Shown: positions 1 to 5,545 of the stretch, piece after piece
How positions within the stretch are numbered: the first letter of the stretch is position 1
Layout of the letters: the number at the start of each line of letters is the position of its first letter
NCBI GenBank assembly: GCA_041748615.1
Contig: JBGTCY010000323.1
Span: forward strand, 1 to 10,244
Source of the DNA: JBGTCY01 sp041748615
GTDB lineage: Bacteria; Bacteroidota; Bacteroidia; Chitinophagales; CAIOSU01
Length of the DNA stretch: 10,244 nt
Direction: 5' to 3'
Translations under genes and position numbers: made by a program
Notes under the pieces: model-generated
Seen by the model: the letters and a program-made list of their open reading frames with translations, nothing else
Told to the model about the DNA's origin: nothing
The model's database searches: none

Positions 1-36
1 CATTGCGAGCGAGGAACGAGTGAAGCAATCCCCCCA
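1..36 (+). repeat. Partial copy of the palindromic interspersed repeat (left arm)
   Basis: This stretch matches the left arm of the full units at 46-140 and 512-607: the CATTGCGAG end, then GAGGAACGA and GAAGCAATCCCC. No right arm follows; nine unrelated bases lead straight into the next full unit. It is either a half unit or one broken by insertion of the neighbouring unit. The window starts inside it, so its true left end (expected GT) is not visible. Confidence 0.75.
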
Positions 37-45
37 TTTGTAGCC

Positions 46-140
46 GTCATTGCGAGTGAGGAACGAACGAAGCAATCCCCCATGCAGGGAATTGCTTCAG
101 GAATGGCATACGCTCAGAACAAACTTTCCCTCGTAATGAC
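46..140 (+). repeat. Palindromic interspersed repeat, full unit A
   Basis: A 95-bp unit with terminal inverted repeats (GTCATT at the left, AATGAC at the right). Inner arms GAAGCAATCCCC and a slightly degraded GGGATTGCTTC form a hairpin around a short ATGCA loop. An asymmetric inner segment (GGCATACGCTCA) shows that this unit and the one at 512-607 have the same orientation. Its right end contains the likely start codon of the GIY-YIG gene. It resembles REP-like or MITE-like repeats; the class is inferred from its shape. Confidence 0.85.
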
Positions 141-492
141 ACATGTTTTTTTGTTTTTAAAAGAACGCTTATATTACACAAAGCAACGTGGTGGAAGCAT
201 CTATATCCTTACTAATGAACACAATACAACACTCTATATCGGTGTAACATCCGATTTAATAAATCGAATTTGGGAGCATAAAAACAAGCAAGACAGAAAT
301 AGTTTCACTTATAAGTACAATTTATTTAGACTGGTTTACTACGAGCATTTTTTCAATATTGAAGAAGCTATAGCGAGAGAAAAACAATTAAAAGCCGGTT
401 CAAGAAAGAAAAAGGAATTGCTCATAAATAAATTTAATCCTGAATGGAAAGATTTATACGATGATTTAGTTAAGCAGGAAGAAACTGGATGA
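136..492 (+). CDS. Small GIY-YIG endonuclease-domain protein
   Basis: The protein has a stand-alone GIY-YIG nuclease domain of the small UvrC-N-terminus-like type (COG2827-like). From the start chosen here (118 aa), the GIY strand is the SIYILTN segment near residues 21-27 and the YIG strand is LYIGVTSDL near 33-41. The catalytic Arg is likely in NRIWEHK, and a Glu-bearing helix is seen in EEAIAREKQLK. The C-terminal NPEWKDL is typical of this family. The frame is open back to an ATG at 82, but that extension (about 18 residues) is encoded by the repeat itself and looks non-native. ATG 136 lies in the last bases of the repeat; a TTG at 151 is another option. Members are usually about 80-100 aa with the domain at the very N-terminus, so even this start leaves an extra leader. 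The role is unknown: such proteins are predicted DNA-cleaving enzymes, and the flanking repeats suggest a link to repeat mobility. The family call is firm, the start is not. Confidence 0.85.
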   Translation: MTHVFLFLKERLYYTKQRGGSIYILTNEHNTTLYIGVTSDLINRIWEHKNKQDRNSFTYKYNLFRLVYYEHFFNIEEAIAREKQLKAGSRKKKELLINKFNPEWKDLYDDLVKQEETG

Positions 493-511
493 TTTCATAA
501 TATTAATTATC

Positions 512-607
512 GTCATTCGATCGAGGAACGAACGAAGCAATCCCCTATATGCAGGGGATTGCTTCGGTAATGGCATACGCTCAAAATAATCATTCCCTTT
601 CAATGAC
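512..607 (+). repeat. Palindromic interspersed repeat, full unit B
   Basis: A 96-bp unit in the same orientation as unit A and, by eye, about 80% identical to it. It has the same GTCATT/AATGAC ends, and the inner arms GAAGCAATCCCC and GGGGATTGCTTC are perfect here. The inner GGCATACGCTCA segment is shared. It begins about 20 bp after the GIY-YIG stop codon, so the gene is bracketed by two direct copies with about 370 bp between them. Confidence 0.85.
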
Positions 608-654
608 GAAATTCCTTACGTTTTGTCTGTCTGCAGTACAAAATTCTTTTTCAT

Positions 655-662
655 TAATTTTG
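655..662 (+). promoter_or_regulatory. Candidate Bacteroidota -7 promoter element for hicB-hicA-hemC
   Basis: TAATTTTG fits the Bacteroidota -7 consensus TAnnTTTG exactly and lies 16 bp upstream of the hicB ATG, giving a very short leader. No TTTG sits at the usual distance upstream (the nearest is at 622-625, about 10 bp too far), so the match is half a promoter. It is the only exact match I found ahead of the hicB-hicA-hemC run. Confidence 0.35.
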
Positions 663-678
663 AAATACAATATTTAAT

Positions 679-891
679 ATGACAGAACTTATTTTCATAG
701 TGGAAGATGCACCCGAAGGAGGCTTCACTGCTCGGGCGCTTGAACATTCCATTTTTACAGAAGCGGATACTTTTGAGGAAATTAAATCTATGATTGCCGA
801 TGCAGTCAAATGTCATTTTGAAAAAAAAGACCTGCCTGAAATGATACGCATTCATTATGTAAAAGATGAAGTCTTTAAGTTAGTTGCATGA
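679..891 (+). CDS. hicB: HicB-like antitoxin, short form without DNA-binding domain
   Basis: A 70-aa protein with the partial RNase H-like fold of HicB antitoxins: an N-terminal strand (ELIFIVEDAPEGGFTARAL), then a helix (TFEEIKSMIADAVKCHF), then a short C-terminal strand with RIHYVKDEV. In this subfamily the protein is about 70 aa and is sometimes misnamed as a 2-oxoisovalerate dehydrogenase in databases. It has no C-terminal helix-turn-helix or ribbon-helix-helix, which many longer HicB proteins use to repress their own promoter, so autoregulation by this protein alone is doubtful. Its TGA overlaps the hicA ATG in an ATGA junction, the usual coupling of a TA pair. The order antitoxin-toxin is reversed relative to classic hicAB but is common. 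The role, neutralising the HicA mRNA interferase by direct binding, is inferred from family and pairing. Confidence 0.85.
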   Translation: MTELIFIVEDAPEGGFTARALEHSIFTEADTFEEIKSMIADAVKCHFEKKDLPEMIRIHYVKDEVFKLVA

Positions 892-1127
892 GAATACCCC
901 GTAGCTTATCAGCCGATGACTTTTTAAAAATCCTTAAACCGCTTGGATATAAAGCAACACGGCAAGCGGGAAGTCACATTCGTTTGACTACAAAAATTAA
1001 TGGAGAACATCATATCACGATACCCCGACACAATCCTATCAGAGTGGGTACGCTTTCAGGAATATTAAATGACATAGGATTACATTTGGGCAAGACCAAA
1101 AGCGAGCTAATCGAAGAATTATTTTGA
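888..1127 (+). CDS. hicA: HicA-type mRNA interferase toxin
   Basis: A 79-aa protein of the HicA (YcfA) family, a small double-stranded-RNA-binding-like fold that cuts mRNA in a ribosome-independent way. The family signature is visible: a helix with FLKILKPLGY, then RQAGSHIRL with the likely catalytic His at residue 30, then the strand HHITIPRHNPIRVGTL and a final helix GILNDIGL. All expected parts are present, so the toxin looks intact. It overlaps hicB by 4 bp. Its TGA stop (1125-1127) is followed at once by the hemC ATG with no spacer, so hemC is placed to be translated by ribosomes leaving hicA. Family and pairing are well supported; activity is not shown by sequence alone. Confidence 0.88.
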   Translation: MRIPRSLSADDFLKILKPLGYKATRQAGSHIRLTTKINGEHHITIPRHNPIRVGTLSGILNDIGLHLGKTKSELIEELF

Positions 1128-2042
1128 ATGAGTAAGAACATAAATGTAATTAAAATCGCCACCCGCGACAGCGCGCTTGCCGTCTGGCAAGCGGAAATGG
1201 TTCGGAAACAGTTAAATTCCATTGGGATTACCAGCCAATTGGTACTCATTAAATCCACGGGAGATTTATCGCTTGACACTCCTGTGAACGCGCTCGGCAG
1301 CACAGGCGTTTTCACCAAAGCCATTGACGATGCGGTATTGGACGGCAGGGCAAATATAGGCGTTCATTCCCTCAAAGACCTTCCCACTGAAATTGACGAA
1401 CGCCTGATAATTGCTTGCGTTTTCGAGCGCGAAGACCCACATGACCTTATCGTTTTGAGGGAGAAGGATTTTACTGAAATTGACGGATATGAAGCTATCA
1501 TCGCCACAGGCAGCGTCAGGCGGAAAGCGCAGTGGCTCCATCGTTTCCCGCATGACAAATTTGTTCCGGTAAGAGGCAATGTGAACACCCGCTTAAAAAA
1601 ATTAGAGGAAAGCAATTGGGATGGCATGTTCATGGCGGCAGCGGGACTGAAACGACTGAACATTCAAGTCAATCACAAGCGACTGAACTGGATGCTGCCC
1701 GCGCCTGCTCAAGGCGTGATTGTAGCGGTAGCAAAAAAAGAGGATGCTATTGCAAATAATATATTGCCGCGCCTCAATCACAGGGAAACAACATTTCAGG
1801 TATTGGCGGAACGCACTTTTTTGAAAGGATTAAAAGCAGGCTGTTCAACAGCAGTGGCGGCATTAGCGATTTTGAATAAAAATGAAATTATCCTAAAGAC
1901 GGAAATCCTCAGTCCTGACGGTAAGGAAAAAATTACCAATAAACTCAGCGACACTATCGAGAGAGCGATGTATGTAGGTGAAAAATCGGCAGAAATCGCC
2001 ATGCGACAGGGAGCTGAAAAGTTATTAAAAGGAGAAGGTTAA
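1128..2042 (+). CDS. hemC: Hydroxymethylbilane synthase (porphobilinogen deaminase)
   Basis: This enzyme joins four porphobilinogen molecules into linear hydroxymethylbilane in the cytosol, using a covalently bound dipyrromethane cofactor. At 304 aa it is close to the usual 300-315. Visible signatures are the N-terminal TRDSALAVWQAE, KSTGD near 42-46, and VHSLKDLP with the catalytic Asp at residue 84, the same number as in E. coli. Others are TGSVRRKAQW, VRGNVNTRLKKL and PAPAQGVI. The cofactor-attachment Cys is residue 239 in LKAGCSTAVAAL. That loop departs from the usual GGC(S/Q)xPxGA form, lacking the proline, but the Cys is kept. The ATG directly abuts the hicA stop; the protein start agrees with the family's first strand, so no alternative start is needed. 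I see no separate promoter just upstream, so it is probably transcribed with hicB-hicA or from a site inside them. Confidence 0.97.
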   Translation: MSKNINVIKIATRDSALAVWQAEMVRKQLNSIGITSQLVLIKSTGDLSLDTPVNALGSTGVFTKAIDDAVLDGRANIGVHSLKDLPTEIDERLIIACVFEREDPHDLIVLREKDFTEIDGYEAIIATGSVRRKAQWLHRFPHDKFVPVRGNVNTRLKKLEESNWDGMFMAAAGLKRLNIQVNHKRLNWMLPAPAQGVIVAVAKKEDAIANNILPRLNHRETTFQVLAERTFLKGLKAGCSTAVAALAILNKNEIILKTEILSPDGKEKITNKLSDTIERAMYVGEKSAEIAMRQGAEKLLKGEG

Positions 2043-2116
2043 TTTTATGTGCAGTTTCAAAAATGCGCTTTATTTTGACCAACTCCTGCCTTCTTCATTT
2101 GAGAGTGTTTAATTGA

Positions 2117-2152
2117 ATGATTTTACGCAACTGCTCTAATAAATTAAAATGA
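2117..2152 (+). other. Possible 11-codon leader ORF overlapping the hemD start
   Basis: An ATG at 2117 opens a short frame that ends in TGA at 2150-2152, overlapping the hemD ATG as ATGA. Such an overlap could couple hemD translation to a leader peptide. The peptide has no recognisable feature, and short frames like this arise by chance, so this is only noted. The rest of the 106-bp hemC-hemD gap holds nothing I recognise. Confidence 0.15.
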
Positions 2153-2865
2153 GACTAAAAGCCCCAAAAATATTAGTCACCCGCGAGTTGGATGAACTTT
2201 CCGCTAATCTCGCCAAAAAAATGGGCTTGGAGGTGGAAGTCAATCCCGTCATCCGCATCGAGTTCCACGCTGATACCAAGGCGCTGGCAGCACAAATCAA
2301 TGAAATGGAATATGACGCTGTCGCCTTCACCAGTCAGAATGCGGTGCGCGCGTTCAGCGAAATATTATGGAAAGAAAAAATCAAAGTGCCGCAGGTAAAA
2401 TTTTATGCCATTGGCGACTCCACGGCTCGTCATCTCTCATTGTTAGAGGTCGAACCGCTCATCCCGCAAAAAAATGACGCGGTTGAGTTGGCACAACTTA
2501 TTTTACAGGATAAAAACATTCAACGTGTGTTGTTTCCCTGTGCCGAACACCATCTCGAAGATTTGCCCGAATGGCTATCGCGCAACAAGGTGGAAGTGAA
2601 TGAAATGATATGCTACACCACCATTTTGCTGAAAAATAAAATTGACGTCAACGGAATTGAAGCGCTGGTGTTCATGAGCCCCAGCGCGGTGAAAAGTTTT
2701 TTTTCGGTAAACAAGGAAATCAACGGCTTGCCCTGCTTCACCATTGGCAGAACCACAGCCGAAGAAACCAAACGCTGGACCGATAACCCCGTCATCATTG
2801 CCGACAAACCCGATGTGCAGGCAGTTTTTGAAAAGGTGAGTGAGTATTTTAGTCAGGCAGTCTGA
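2149..2865 (+). CDS. hemD: Uroporphyrinogen-III synthase
   Basis: It cyclises hydroxymethylbilane and inverts ring D to give uroporphyrinogen III, the next step after HemC. The protein has 238 aa, within the usual 230-270. This family diverges strongly, but the landmarks are present: the N-terminal KILVTRELDE, the first-domain motif VAFTSQNAVRAF near 58-69, AIGDSTARHL near 87-96, then VLFPCAEHHLEDLPEWL. The matching second-domain motif VFMSPSAVKSFF falls near 174-185, followed by CFTIGRTTAEE. These fit the two-lobed HemD fold. Position next to hemC supports the call. The start gives an N-terminus that begins just before the first strand. The leader is A-rich with no Shine-Dalgarno sequence, as is common in Bacteroidota. 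Confidence 0.93.
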   Translation: MRLKAPKILVTRELDELSANLAKKMGLEVEVNPVIRIEFHADTKALAAQINEMEYDAVAFTSQNAVRAFSEILWKEKIKVPQVKFYAIGDSTARHLSLLEVEPLIPQKNDAVELAQLILQDKNIQRVLFPCAEHHLEDLPEWLSRNKVEVNEMICYTTILLKNKIDVNGIEALVFMSPSAVKSFFSVNKEINGLPCFTIGRTTAEETKRWTDNPVIIADKPDVQAVFEKVSEYFSQAV

Positions 2866-3162
2866 TGGGTACTTGGTCTTTTTGTCAAATCGTCAGTAGG
2901 ATGATTTATATTTTAATATAAAATAAAGTATTTTTCATTTAATGAATAAATACATCATTAATCAATTTATAAATTTAATATCTGCCATAAAAAAAAGAAA
3001 GCCTCAAAATTCGCATAAAACCAAAGTTTATTTTTTTGAGAATAATTGTACTATTGTTTTGCTGAATATTTTTCTAAAACATTAATTAAATTTAAACAAC
3101 ATATACGCCTTTATAAACCAGACCCGTGACTATTTAACCCGCAACTAAACGACTAAATAAAA
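2866..3162. other. AT-rich intergenic spacer between hemD and hemB
   Basis: About 297 bp, very AT-rich, with no plausible gene on either strand. It holds a perfect 8-bp inverted repeat with a 2-bp centre (arms TTTATATT and AATATAAA, 2905-2922), too AT-rich for a convincing terminator. It presumably carries the hemB promoter, but I found no exact TAnnTTTG element. In some Bacteroidota hemE lies after hemD; no trace of it is visible here. Confidence 0.6.
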
Positions 3163-4137
3163 ATGTTCCCCAACTCCCGCCCCCGCAGATTACGCCAAAG
3201 CCAAGCCATCCGTTCCTTAGTTGCTGAAACTCAGGTTACGGTGAATGATTTCATCGCGCCTTTGTTTGTCATTGAAGGCAAAAACAAAAAAGAACCCATC
3301 CCATCATTACCCGGCTATCACCGTTTCACGCAGGAACTTGCCGTGAAGGAAGCGAAATTTCTCTACGAAAACGGTATCAAAAGTGTGCTGCTTTTCGTTA
3401 AAGTGCCGGATAACAAAAAAGACAACAAAGGCAAAGAAGCCCTCAATCCCAAAGGGCTGATGCAAACCACCGTTAATGCAATCAAACAGGCAGTGCCTGA
3501 ATTGTGCGTGATGACGGATGTCGCGCTCGACCCGTATTCCGAATACGGGCATGACGGCATTGTAAAAAACAAACAAATTGTGAATGAAGCTACCATCAAA
3601 GTGTTAGCGGAAATGTCTGTCAGTCATGCGAAGGCAGGCGCGGATTTCGTAGCGCCTTCCGACATGATGGACGGCCGCGTGCTGAAAATCCGGGAGGCAT
3701 TGGAGCAAAGCGGTTTTCATGACACCGGCATCATGGCTTACAGCGCAAAGTATGCTTCCTGTTTTTATGGACCATTCCGCGATGCGCTGGACTCCGCGCC
3801 CGGTTTTGGCGACAAGAAAACCTACCAGATGGATTTCGCCAACGACCGCGAAGCCATTCGCGAAGCGCAGGCTGATGTGGAAGAAGGCGCGGACATCGTG
3901 ATGGTGAAACCCGCGTTAGCTTATCTTGACATCATCCGGCAGGTGCGCGACAGCGTCCATGTTCCGGTTGCCGCATACAATGTGTCAGGCGAATATGCGA
4001 TGGTGAAAGCTGCAGCGCAAAAAGGCTGGCTCGATGCCGACAAAGCCATGCTCGAAATGCTCACCGCCATCAAGCGCGCGGGCGCGGATTTGATTGCAAG
4101 TTATTTTGTGTATGATTTTTTGAGGTTAATGAAATAA
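3163..4137 (+). CDS. hemB: Porphobilinogen synthase (delta-aminolevulinic acid dehydratase)
   Basis: It condenses two 5-aminolevulinate molecules into porphobilinogen, feeding HemC. It has 324 aa, the usual family length. The N-terminal RPRRLRQSQAIRSL and DFIAPLFVIEG are typical. The two Schiff-base lysines are visible: Lys196 in MAYSAKYASCFYGPF and Lys249 in IVMVKPALAYLDII. The metal-site segment at 119-132 (DVALDPYSEYGHDG) carries Asp residues where zinc enzymes have three Cys, so this should be a Mg2+/K+-type enzyme rather than a zinc one. Other conserved parts are VAPSDMMDGRV and the C-terminal AGADLIASYFV. The ATG follows an A-rich leader. It stands apart from hemD by a spacer and is likely transcribed on its own. 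Confidence 0.97.
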   Translation: MFPNSRPRRLRQSQAIRSLVAETQVTVNDFIAPLFVIEGKNKKEPIPSLPGYHRFTQELAVKEAKFLYENGIKSVLLFVKVPDNKKDNKGKEALNPKGLMQTTVNAIKQAVPELCVMTDVALDPYSEYGHDGIVKNKQIVNEATIKVLAEMSVSHAKAGADFVAPSDMMDGRVLKIREALEQSGFHDTGIMAYSAKYASCFYGPFRDALDSAPGFGDKKTYQMDFANDREAIREAQADVEEGADIVMVKPALAYLDIIRQVRDSVHVPVAAYNVSGEYAMVKAAAQKGWLDADKAMLEMLTAIKRAGADLIASYFVYDFLRLMK

Positions 4138-4147
4138 TGCCGTTTTC

Positions 4148-4270
4148 GCCCTTGTTTGTCTAAGCCTTGCAATGCGTGATTGACAGACCAACAATAGTAA
4201 TGCACTACCTGACAATACCCACTGTCGTTGGTCTATCTTCGCATGGCAGCAATCGCATAGAAACAACGGC
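4148..4270. repeat. Long imperfect inverted repeat (possible mobile-element remnant or RNA hairpin)
   Basis: The gap between hemB and the next gene is largely one imperfect palindrome. Reading inward, GCCCTTGTTTGTCTA (4148-4162) pairs with TAGAAACAACGGC (4258-4270). TTGCAATGCG pairs with CGCATGGCAG at 8 of 10 positions. AGACCAACAATAGT (4185-4198) pairs with ACTGTCGTTGGTCT (4221-4234) at 12 of 14. The loop is about 22 nt. There is no T-tract, so it is not a simple terminator. Its size and shape suggest a decayed MITE-like element or a structured RNA; the sequence does not match the repeat at 46-140. Confidence 0.6.
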
Positions 4271-4316
4271 TGCTTAAATAATGCTGTTTAATTAACTTTC
4301 AGTAATAGATAACAAG

Positions 4317-4553
4317 ATGTCAACCGCAGAATTGAAAAAGAAATTGATAAATCAGATTCACGAAATTAATGATGATGATATATTAAAAGAGATTTATCAA
4401 ATTTTAAAATCAGGAAAACAGGATAAAATATACAAACTCACCGATGAACAAATTTCCACCGTACAAGAAGCTCAGGAACAAATTAAAAGAGGTGAATTTC
4501 TATCTGATGACGATGCGGAACAAGAAATTGACAAATGGCTCGGAGAAAAGTAA
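4317..4553 (+). CDS. Antitoxin of a ParE/RelE-type TA module
   Basis: A 78-aa acidic-ended protein of the small Bacteroidota antitoxin type found just upstream of ParE/RelE toxins. The N-terminal helices are AELKKKLINQIHEI and DILKEIYQILK. They are followed by a charged linker and the C-terminal region TDEQISTVQEAQEQIKRGEF...EIDKWLGEK, the part that usually wraps the toxin. I recognise the family pattern but not a named gene. Its end overlaps the toxin frame by 19 bp, as expected for a coupled pair. The antitoxin is intact while the toxin is broken. The ATG follows a spacer holding a long inverted repeat; a near-match to the -7 element (TAACTTTC) lies upstream but is unconvincing. It heads a tight run that ends in hemL. 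Confidence 0.7.
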   Translation: MSTAELKKKLINQIHEINDDDILKEIYQILKSGKQDKIYKLTDEQISTVQEAQEQIKRGEFLSDDDAEQEIDKWLGEK

Positions 4554-4846
4554 TCTGGTCAAGAATTGCTCTTGTTGATAGAAAATAATTACTGTTGTAT
4601 TGGATTAAACGTAATAAGTCTGATGCTTACAGTAATAAACTTCGAAAACTTTTCAAAATTACCATTAAGCATTTAGCTGAATTTCCTCATTCCGGCAGTC
4701 CAACTCAAATTGAAAATATAAGAGTGAAAGTTGTGAGGGATTACCTGATTATTTATTAAATTCTTGAAAAAGAAATTTACATATTGACAATCTGGGATAG
4801 TCGCAGAAATCCCGATGATTTAAAATTACATTTACAACTCAAATAA
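4535..4846 (+). pseudogene. ParE/RelE-type toxin, inactivated by two in-frame stop codons
   Basis: Reading from the ATG at 4535, one frame carries a full-length toxin of about 103 codons, interrupted by TAA at codon 18 (4586-4588) and codon 75 (4757-4759). The rest is clearly a ParE/RelE-fold toxin: RKVIWSRIAL at the start, LYWIKRNKSDAYSNKLRKLF, then HLAEFPHSGSPT, then IENIRVKVVRDYLIIY, and a final strand EIYILTIWDSRRNPDDL. No frameshift is needed. Both stops sit where homologues usually have Gln or Glu, so each could come from one base change (CAA or GAA to TAA). TAA ends hemC, hemB and the SRPBCC gene here, so recoding is unlikely. The upstream antitoxin overlaps it, and the SRPBCC gene starts 3 bp after its final stop. 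Sequencing error at two sites is possible but less likely. Confidence 0.85.
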
Positions 4847-4849
4847 AAA

Positions 4850-5284
4850 ATGAAACACCTGCACACCGAAATTTCCATCAATGCCACGCCCGAAAAAATC
4901 TGGAATGAGTTGACTGATTTTAAAAAATATCCGGAATGGAACCCGTTAGTCCGCTCATTTTCCGGCAACCTGAAAGAAGGAGAAAAAGTGACGGTCAAAA
5001 TTGAACCTCCCGGTTCCAATGGAATGACACTTAAGCCAACGATTACAAGGGTAATTCCAAACAAAGAATTTCGCTGGCAGGGGCATTTATTGTTTCCGGG
5101 ATTATTTGATGGCGAACATATTTTTCAAATCGAACCGCATCTAAACGGCACCTCTCTTTTCAAACATTCCGAAAACTTCAAAGGAATTTTAATCCCCCTT
5201 TTTCGAAAAATGTTAGACAACGAAACCAGAAAAGGTTTTGAGATGATGAATGAGAAGCTGAAGGAAATTTGTGAGAAAAATTAA
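4850..5284 (+). CDS. SRPBCC-family (START-like) protein
   Basis: A 144-aa protein with the helix-grip fold of the SRPBCC/polyketide cyclase-like superfamily. Visible marks are the opening strand HLHTEISINATPEKIWNEL, then the FKKYPEWNPLVRSFSGNLKEGEKV segment that is nearly diagnostic. Next come the strand pairs EFRWQGHLLFPGLFDGEHIFQIEP and TSLFKHSENFKGIL, and a C-terminal helix KGFEMMNEKLKEICEKN. These proteins bind a hydrophobic ligand in a deep pocket; which ligand cannot be read from sequence. There is no signal peptide, so it is cytosolic. It starts 3 bp after the broken toxin and ends 18 bp before the DUF433 gene, so it is probably co-transcribed with both and with hemL. A tetrapyrrole-related ligand is an idea from context only. 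Confidence 0.85.
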   Translation: MKHLHTEISINATPEKIWNELTDFKKYPEWNPLVRSFSGNLKEGEKVTVKIEPPGSNGMTLKPTITRVIPNKEFRWQGHLLFPGLFDGEHIFQIEPHLNGTSLFKHSENFKGILIPLFRKMLDNETRKGFEMMNEKLKEICEKN

Positions 5285-5302
5285 TAGCCTAATTTCGTTA
5301 TC

Positions 5303-5545
5303 ATGAACCCTCTGTTGGAAAGAATATCCGTCAACCCGAATATTTGCTTCGGAAAACCATGCATCAAAGGACACCGGATACGGGTTTCCCTGATACTTGA
5401 TTATCTTGCAGCCGGTGATACTATCGAAAACATTCTCGAAAATTACCCTCAATTAGAACGGGATGATATTCTTGCCTGTATCGCCTATGGAGCGGCAATG
5501 AGCCATGAAAACTATGTTGATTTAGACCATGAAAAAGCTGCATAA
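5303..5545 (+). CDS. DUF433-family protein (antitoxin-like), partner toxin absent
   Basis: An 80-aa protein with the DUF433 pattern: LLERISVNPNICFGKPCIKGHRIRVSLILDYLAAGDTIENIL, then YPQLERDDILACIAYGA. The family has a winged-helix-like DNA-binding fold and is often found just upstream of a DUF5615 PIN-like toxin whose start overlaps its end. Here the overlapping gene is hemL instead: its ATG lies 17 bp inside this frame. No DUF5615 gene is present in the window. This reads as an orphan antitoxin left after toxin loss, or a free regulator. Its C-terminal residues (HEKAA) are probably fixed by the overlap. The family call is firm; the antitoxin role is from family context. Confidence 0.88.
   Translation: MNPLLERISVNPNICFGKPCIKGHRIRVSLILDYLAAGDTIENILENYPQLERDDILACIAYGAAMSHENYVDLDHEKAA

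Noticed and set aside
82..135. N-terminal extension of the GIY-YIG protein from the ATG at 82
   Set aside because: These codons lie entirely in the palindromic repeat and the residues do not resemble any part of the family; a read-through of repeat DNA is more likely.
1..140. Two repeat copies in a row at the left edge, possibly a CRISPR array
   Set aside because: The copies differ in length, the gap between them is only nine bases, and each full unit is itself a long palindrome with an inner hairpin. No regular repeat-spacer pattern exists.
1010..1663. Several minus-strand frames opposite hicA and hemC
   Set aside because: All are antisense to HemC or HicA motifs and none has a family signature.
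2905..2922. Perfect AT-only inverted repeat as hemD terminator
   Set aside because: The stem has no G or C and no distinct T-tract, so it would be unstable; in such AT-rich DNA it can arise by chance.
4586..4759. TAA recoded as a sense codon, so the ParE-type toxin is whole
   Set aside because: TAA ends hemC, hemB and the SRPBCC gene in the same window, and no other gene needs an internal TAA.
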